This document shows, piece after piece, positions 6,387 to 10,093 of a DNA stretch of 10,093 bases. Made by a program: the position numbers and the translations under genes. The DNA is from Oscillospiraceae bacterium (GTDB lineage Bacteria > Bacillota > Clostridia > Oscillospirales > Ruminococcaceae). Below the pieces are notes generated by a model that was given only the letters and a program-made list of their open reading frames with translations, was not told where the DNA came from and searched no databases. The stretch is from assembly GCA_017424665.1 (NCBI GenBank), contig JAFOYK010000121.1, forward strand, positions 1-10,093, in the 5' to 3' direction. How positions within the stretch are numbered: the first letter of the stretch is position 1; each line of letters begins with the position of its first letter.

Positions 6387-7193
6387 TTAGTCAAGTTCGT
6401 TATGAGAAGATTCGACAAGAGCTTTTATTTCTTCGGAAGAAACGGAAAGCTCAGGGTCTTTTCTGGTGAGCACCATAAGATATTCTATGTTGCCCTGGGG
6501 TCCTTTAATAGGAGAAAATTCAAGGCCTACAATACCGAAACCGGCGTTTTTAGCAAATCCTACGGCTCTTTCAAGAACTTCCATATGGGTTGCTGGGTCG
6601 CGTACAACTCCGTGTTTTCCGACTTTGTCTTTTCCTGCTTCAAACTGAGGTTTAACAAGACAAACCATCATTGCTTCATCGGAAAGGAACGGAACAAGAA
6701 CGGGAATTACAAGTCCGAGAGAGATGAAAGAAACGTCAATGCTGACGAAATCAACGGTATCCGGAACCTGCTCATTGGTAATATAACGTACGTTAGTGCG
6801 TTCAAGGTTTACAACTCTTTCATCCTGGCGAAGTTTCCATGCAAGTTGGCCATAACCGACATCGATAGAATAAACTTTGGTTGCGTCTTTCTGGAGCATG
6901 CAATCGGTAAAACCGCCTGTGGAAGCACCGACGTCCATGCAGATTTTACTGTCGAGTTTGAAACCGTAAAGTTCCATTGCTTTTTCAAGTTTAAGACCGC
7001 CGCGGCTTACGTATTTAAGGTTTTCTCCGCGGAATTCGATTTTATCTTCTGCCGTAACTGGTTCCCCTGCTTTATCGGCTTTCTGGTTGTTTACATAAAC
7101 CTGTCCGGCCATAATTGCCGCTTTAGCCTGTTCACGGCTCTGAATTATTCCTCTTGCAACAAGTTCTGCGTCAAGACGCTGTTTTTCGCTCAT
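6387..7193 (-). CDS. tlyA: TlyA-family rRNA 2'-O-methyltransferase (YqxC type, once called hemolysin A)
   Basis: TlyA proteins methylate ribose 2'-O positions of rRNA (23S C1920 and, in type II proteins, also 16S C1409, E. coli numbering). The 268-residue protein has an N-terminal S4 RNA-binding domain (about 5-62), the linker YVSRGGLKLEKA (61-72), and an FtsJ-like Rossmann methyltransferase fold. SAM motif I is DVGASTGGFTD at 87-97. Lys68, Asp153, Lys181 and Glu237 correspond, each with an offset of one, to the K-D-K-E tetrad of Mycobacterium tuberculosis TlyA. N-terminal length and total length match that type II protein. The ATG at 7193 overlaps the dxs TGA as ATGA, so translation is probably coupled. 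The old hemolysin label is not supported by the sequence. Confidence 0.95.
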   Translation of the reverse strand: MSEKQRLDAELVARGIIQSREQAKAAIMAGQVYVNNQKADKAGEPVTAEDKIEFRGENLKYVSRGGLKLEKAMELYGFKLDSKICMDVGASTGGFTDCMLQKDATKVYSIDVGYGQLAWKLRQDERVVNLERTNVRYITNEQVPDTVDFVSIDVSFISLGLVIPVLVPFLSDEAMMVCLVKPQFEAGKDKVGKHGVVRDPATHMEVLERAVGFAKNAGFGIVGLEFSPIKGPQGNIEYLMVLTRKDPELSVSSEEIKALVESSHNELD

Positions 7194-9022
7194 TTCAAAG
7201 CCTCCTTAACGGCATTAATCATAGATTCACGGTCAAGACCGTGGAGTTTCATAGCTTTTTCAACTTTCATATGCGGAACGAATCCGGAAACACAGAAAGT
7301 TTTATATTTTCCGTCAAAACCGGATTCAATGAGCATTTTTCCGAAATGTTCGGCAATGCTTCCGTTTTCAACGGATTCTTCAAAGAACAGAACGTTCTTA
7401 TATTTTTTTGCAATTTCGATAAGTTCATGCTCAATCGGGAAAATTTTTCCGATTTTGAGCACGGAAACGCCGGTTTTTTCTGCGGCAAAAGCTGCTTCGG
7501 CAAAAAGTCTTCCGTAAGAAACAATAAGACAGTCTTTTTCGCCTTTAAAATAATCGAAATTTCCGTATTCTTTTTTGAATTTTTTGGGAATTTCTTTTTC
7601 GGAATCTCTGGGATATCTTACCGCCTGAACGCCTTCGGAATAAACTGCTTTTTTGAGAACGTTTTCAAGTTCGGAATAATCCGAAGGAGAATAAACGGTG
7701 ATTCCGGGAACGGTTGTGAGTATCGGAACGTCGAAAGTTCCCTGATGAGTTTCGCCGTCGCCGCCGACTATTCCTGCTCTGTCGATTCCGATAACAACGT
7801 GTTTGGGTTCAATGGAAGCGTCATGAAGGATCTGGTCATATGCGCGCTGGAGGAAAGTTGAATAAACCGCAAAAACAGGTTTCATACCACCTGCGGCAAG
7901 TCCGGCGGCAAAAGTCATTGCGTGTTCTTCGGCAATTCCCACGTCAAAGAAACGTTCTTTATATTTTTCGGAAAATTTACGAAGTCCGGTTCCATCGGTC
8001 ATTGCGGCGGTAATTGCGCAGATTTTCCCGTCTTTTTCGGCCAGATCGCAAAGAATCTTCCCGAATTCCGAAGAAAAAGAACTTCCGGAATCTTTTTTCA
8101 GTTCGCCGTTTTCTTTATAAAACGGTGCAACTCCGTGAAATTTCGAAGGATTTTTTTCAGCAGGATCATATCCTTTGCCTTTAAGTGTGTTTACGTGAAC
8201 AAAAACCGGACGTTTGATGCTTTTAGCGCGTTTAAGAGCTCTTATAAGCATTCCGACATCGTGTCCGTCAACGGGTCCGAGATAAGTGAATCCGAGATGT
8301 TCAAAAGTGTTGCTCGAATAGAACATATCTTTAAAAAACGTTTTAACGGAATGCAAAGCGGAAAAAAGTCCTTTTCCTATTACCGGAATTTTAAGAAGAG
8401 CGTGTTCAACACCGTCTTTAAAATGGAAATAACTTTCACGGGAACGGATGTTGGCAAGATATTTTGCCATTGCGCCGACGTTCGGAGAAATGCTCATCTC
8501 GTTATCGTTAAGGACAATAACAAGATTTGTTTTGCTTCTTCCTGCGTTGTTCATTGCTTCAAAAATCATTCCGCCGGAAAAAGCACCGTCGCCGACTACA
8601 GCGACAACAGAATTTTCGTCACCGGAAATTTTTTTCGCTTCAGCAATTCCCAAAGCAGCGGAAACGGAGGTACTTGCGTGTCCCGCAACAAAAACATCGT
8701 GCTCGCTTTCGGAAGATTTCGGGAATCCGGAAAGTCCGCCTTCGGTGCGGATTCCGGAAATATCTCTTCCGGTAAGGATTTTATGGCTGTAACACTGGTG
8801 GCCTACATCCCAGATAATCGGTTCTTCGGGGGAATCGAAAACGTAATGCAAAGCAACGGTAAGTTCCACCGCACCAAGGTTTGAAGCAAGATGACCGCCG
8901 GTTTCGGAAACTTTGCAGATAATTTCATCACGAAGTTCTTTGCAAAGCAATTCGAGCCGGTCAATATTAAGTTTTTTTATGTCACCGACATTTTTAATGC
9001 TTTCAAGAATTTCGTGTTTCAT
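7190..9022 (-). CDS. dxs: 1-deoxy-D-xylulose-5-phosphate synthase
   Basis: Dxs condenses pyruvate and glyceraldehyde 3-phosphate, using thiamine diphosphate, to make DXP. This is the first step of the MEP isoprenoid pathway and a branch to thiamine and pyridoxal synthesis. The 610-residue length is normal. His44 lies in ETGGHLASNLG. The thiamine diphosphate and magnesium motif starts with GDG (144-146) and ends with Asn174 in NDNEMSIS. Asp-Gly-His (DGHD) at 252-255 and HGVAPF at 296-301 follow. The second domain has DVGIAEEHAMTFAAG (360-374), containing the cofactor-activating Glu365, and DRAGIVGGDGETHQG (414-428). The ATG at 9022 has GGAG six bases upstream. It lies 12 bases after ispA, so precursor supply and prenyl chain elongation are co-transcribed. 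All key residues appear intact. Confidence 0.98.
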   Translation of the reverse strand: MKHEILESIKNVGDIKKLNIDRLELLCKELRDEIICKVSETGGHLASNLGAVELTVALHYVFDSPEEPIIWDVGHQCYSHKILTGRDISGIRTEGGLSGFPKSSESEHDVFVAGHASTSVSAALGIAEAKKISGDENSVVAVVGDGAFSGGMIFEAMNNAGRSKTNLVIVLNDNEMSISPNVGAMAKYLANIRSRESYFHFKDGVEHALLKIPVIGKGLFSALHSVKTFFKDMFYSSNTFEHLGFTYLGPVDGHDVGMLIRALKRAKSIKRPVFVHVNTLKGKGYDPAEKNPSKFHGVAPFYKENGELKKDSGSSFSSEFGKILCDLAEKDGKICAITAAMTDGTGLRKFSEKYKERFFDVGIAEEHAMTFAAGLAAGGMKPVFAVYSTFLQRAYDQILHDASIEPKHVVIGIDRAGIVGGDGETHQGTFDVPILTTVPGITVYSPSDYSELENVLKKAVYSEGVQAVRYPRDSEKEIPKKFKKEYGNFDYFKGEKDCLIVSYGRLFAEAAFAAEKTGVSVLKIGKIFPIEHELIEIAKKYKNVLFFEESVENGSIAEHFGKMLIESGFDGKYKTFCVSGFVPHMKVEKAMKLHGLDRESMINAVKEALK

Positions 9023-9034
9023 TAAAATCTCCGT

Positions 9035-9889
9035 TTATTTCATTCGTTTAACAAGGAATTCGAGAAGTTCTTCAAAATTGGAAATATCGAATCCTTTTTT
9101 GCTGAACTCAGAAAGAATATTTTTTGCGCTTTCAATAAATTTAAAAGCGTCTTCCCTTGCCTTTTCAAGTCCGTGAACTTTAACGTAGGAATTGAGTTCG
9201 CAAGTATTATAATTTCCGTCAAAATCGAGTATATCATCGATTATCTGGAAAGCAAGGCCGAATGCTTCAGCGTATTTTTCTGAAAGGCTGCAAAGTTCAT
9301 CTTCCGCACCTGCGGCATAACAACCCATGAGCACGGAAGCTTTTATGAGAGCACAGGTTTTGAGCATGTGGATAAGTCCGAGAGTTTTTCCGTCAACTTC
9401 TTTTTCTGCGGCTTCAAGGTCGAGAACCTGTCCGCCAACCATTCCGCGGAAACCGGCAAAACCGGAAAGACATTTTATTGCTTTAATCGCTCTTTCGGGG
9501 CATTTTTCAGCAGATTTGCTTTCGGAAATTGCGCTGAAAGCATGGGTTAAAAGGGCGTCTCCGGCAAGAAGCGCGTTTGCTTCGCCAAAAGCAATATGGC
9601 AGGAAGGTTTTCCCCTTCTCATATCATCATTATCCATGCAAGGAAGGTCATCGTGAATGAGAGAATATGCCTGGATGCATTCCACAGCAACCGCATAAGG
9701 CATGGATTCTTCAAAATCGCATCCGAACATTTTTGCAAATTCAAGAGTAAGGATTCCGCGGAGCCTTTTCCCGCCGAGAGCGGAATAGCGCATTGCTTCA
9801 ACGATTTTATCAAACTCGGAAGAACCGGAAACAAGTTCCCTGCTCATGGCGGAATCTATAAGATTTTTGTCATCAGTAAGAAAAGACAT
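9035..9889 (-). CDS. ispA: Short-chain polyprenyl (probably farnesyl/geranylgeranyl) diphosphate synthase with a shortened C-terminal motif
   Basis: This enzyme adds isopentenyl diphosphate units to allylic diphosphates, giving C15 or C20 chains for quinones, undecaprenyl phosphate and related lipids. The 284-residue protein has GGKRLR at 39-44 and the first aspartate-rich motif DDLPCMD (80-86) in the bacterial DDX4D form, followed by NDDMRRGKPSCH. It also has GGQVLDL (152-158), LKT near 176-178, and the second aspartate-rich motif DDILD (218-222). After that the usual LGKxxGxD...KxTY region is about 10 residues shorter and lacks its conserved lysines (GNYNTCELNSYVKVHGLEKA). The ATG at 9889 is preferred: GGAGG lies five bases upstream and it begins 13 bases after xseB. 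A TTG at 9916 would overlap xseB and swallow the ribosome site. Chain length cannot be settled from sequence alone. Confidence 0.93.
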   Translation of the reverse strand: MSFLTDDKNLIDSAMSRELVSGSSEFDKIVEAMRYSALGGKRLRGILTLEFAKMFGCDFEESMPYAVAVECIQAYSLIHDDLPCMDNDDMRRGKPSCHIAFGEANALLAGDALLTHAFSAISESKSAEKCPERAIKAIKCLSGFAGFRGMVGGQVLDLEAAEKEVDGKTLGLIHMLKTCALIKASVLMGCYAAGAEDELCSLSEKYAEAFGLAFQIIDDILDFDGNYNTCELNSYVKVHGLEKAREDAFKFIESAKNILSEFSKKGFDISNFEELLEFLVKRMK

Positions 9890-9902
9890 TTTTTCCTCCG
9901 GT

Positions 9903-10091
9903 TTAATCAATTTCAATTTTTTCTATCTCAAGTTTCGCTTCGTCAAGTTTTTTCTGACAAAGTTTGCTGAGTTCAAGGCCTTCTTTGAAAAGTTTTACGG
10001 AATCTTCAAGAGAAATTTCGTCAGATTCAAGCTTTTCGTTGATTTCGGCAAGCTTTTCAAGCGCTTCCTCAAATTTTATATCTTTCTTCAA
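9903..10091 (-). CDS. xseB: Exodeoxyribonuclease VII small subunit
   Basis: XseB is the small helical subunit that binds in several copies along the coiled coil of XseA, forming exonuclease VII, which degrades single-stranded DNA to oligonucleotides. The 62-residue product has the family core FEEALEKLAEINEKLES, then the EISLEDSVKLFKEGLEL segment and SKLCQKKLDEAKLEI, predicted to form two helices. The start is TTG at 10091. Only two bases precede it in the window, so its ribosome site cannot be seen and a start further upstream is possible. The length already matches the family. xseA is expected just beyond the right edge, as in the conserved xseA-xseB-ispA order. Confidence 0.93.
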   Translation of the reverse strand: MKKDIKFEEALEKLAEINEKLESDEISLEDSVKLFKEGLELSKLCQKKLDEAKLEIEKIEID

Positions 10092-10093
10092 AA

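Noticed and set aside
6387-7193. Calling tlyA a hemolysin.
   Set aside because: The S4 and FtsJ-like methyltransferase domains and the K-D-K-E residues identify an rRNA methyltransferase. No signal peptide or membrane segment is seen.
9890-9916. Alternative TTG start of ispA at 9916.
   Set aside because: It overlaps the xseB end and includes the GGAGG site as coding sequence. The ATG at 9889 has ideal spacing.

Overview
The window looks like ordinary chromosomal core sequence from a low-to-moderate GC member of the Bacillota, most likely a gut-type Clostridia or Oscillospiraceae lineage. The reasons are the gene order xseB-ispA-dxs-tlyA-nadK-argR-recN, which is characteristic of Clostridia, a tRNA-Tyr-responsive T-box leader in front of tyrS, strong AGGAGG-type Shine-Dalgarno sites, and several TTG starts. 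Every gene I can support lies on the minus strand, so transcription runs from right to left. I see no phage, insertion sequence, CRISPR array, rRNA or tRNA.

Region 1 (10091 down to 3328) is a tightly packed seven-gene operon with no internal gap above 33 bp. It holds xseB (exonuclease VII small subunit), ispA (prenyl diphosphate synthase), dxs (DXP synthase), tlyA (rRNA 2'-O-methyltransferase), nadK (NAD kinase), argR (arginine repressor) and recN (DNA repair ATPase). dxs and ispA supply early and middle steps of isoprenoid synthesis. dxs and tlyA share an ATGA start/stop overlap. The operon promoter lies outside the window, beyond 10093.

Region 2 (3327 down to 1745) is the tyrS unit. A promoter that matches the sigma-70 consensus in both hexamers (TTGACA, 17 bp, TATAAT) starts two bases after the recN stop codon. 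It is followed by a complete T-box leader with a UAC (Tyr) specifier, a UGGU acceptor-binding bulge, and mutually exclusive antiterminator and terminator helices. Then come tyrS and a strong intrinsic terminator.

Region 3 (1744 down to 731) holds a radical SAM protein of unknown substrate whose start codon lies only 14 bases past the tyrS terminator stem. Its own terminator stem contains its last codons and stop. Region 4 (712 down to 1) has a probable promoter and the first 217 codons of cobT, for activation of the cobamide lower-ligand base, running off the left edge.

The points most worth a second look are the radical SAM gene (no clear promoter of its own, and a C-terminal domain that resembles a SPASM/twitch fold with most cluster cysteines missing), an IspA whose segment after the second aspartate-rich motif is about 10 residues short and lacks the usual GK and K-T-Y residues, and the arrangement that would let the tyrosine T-box gate any transcript reading through from recN. 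I see no convincing new multi-gene system.
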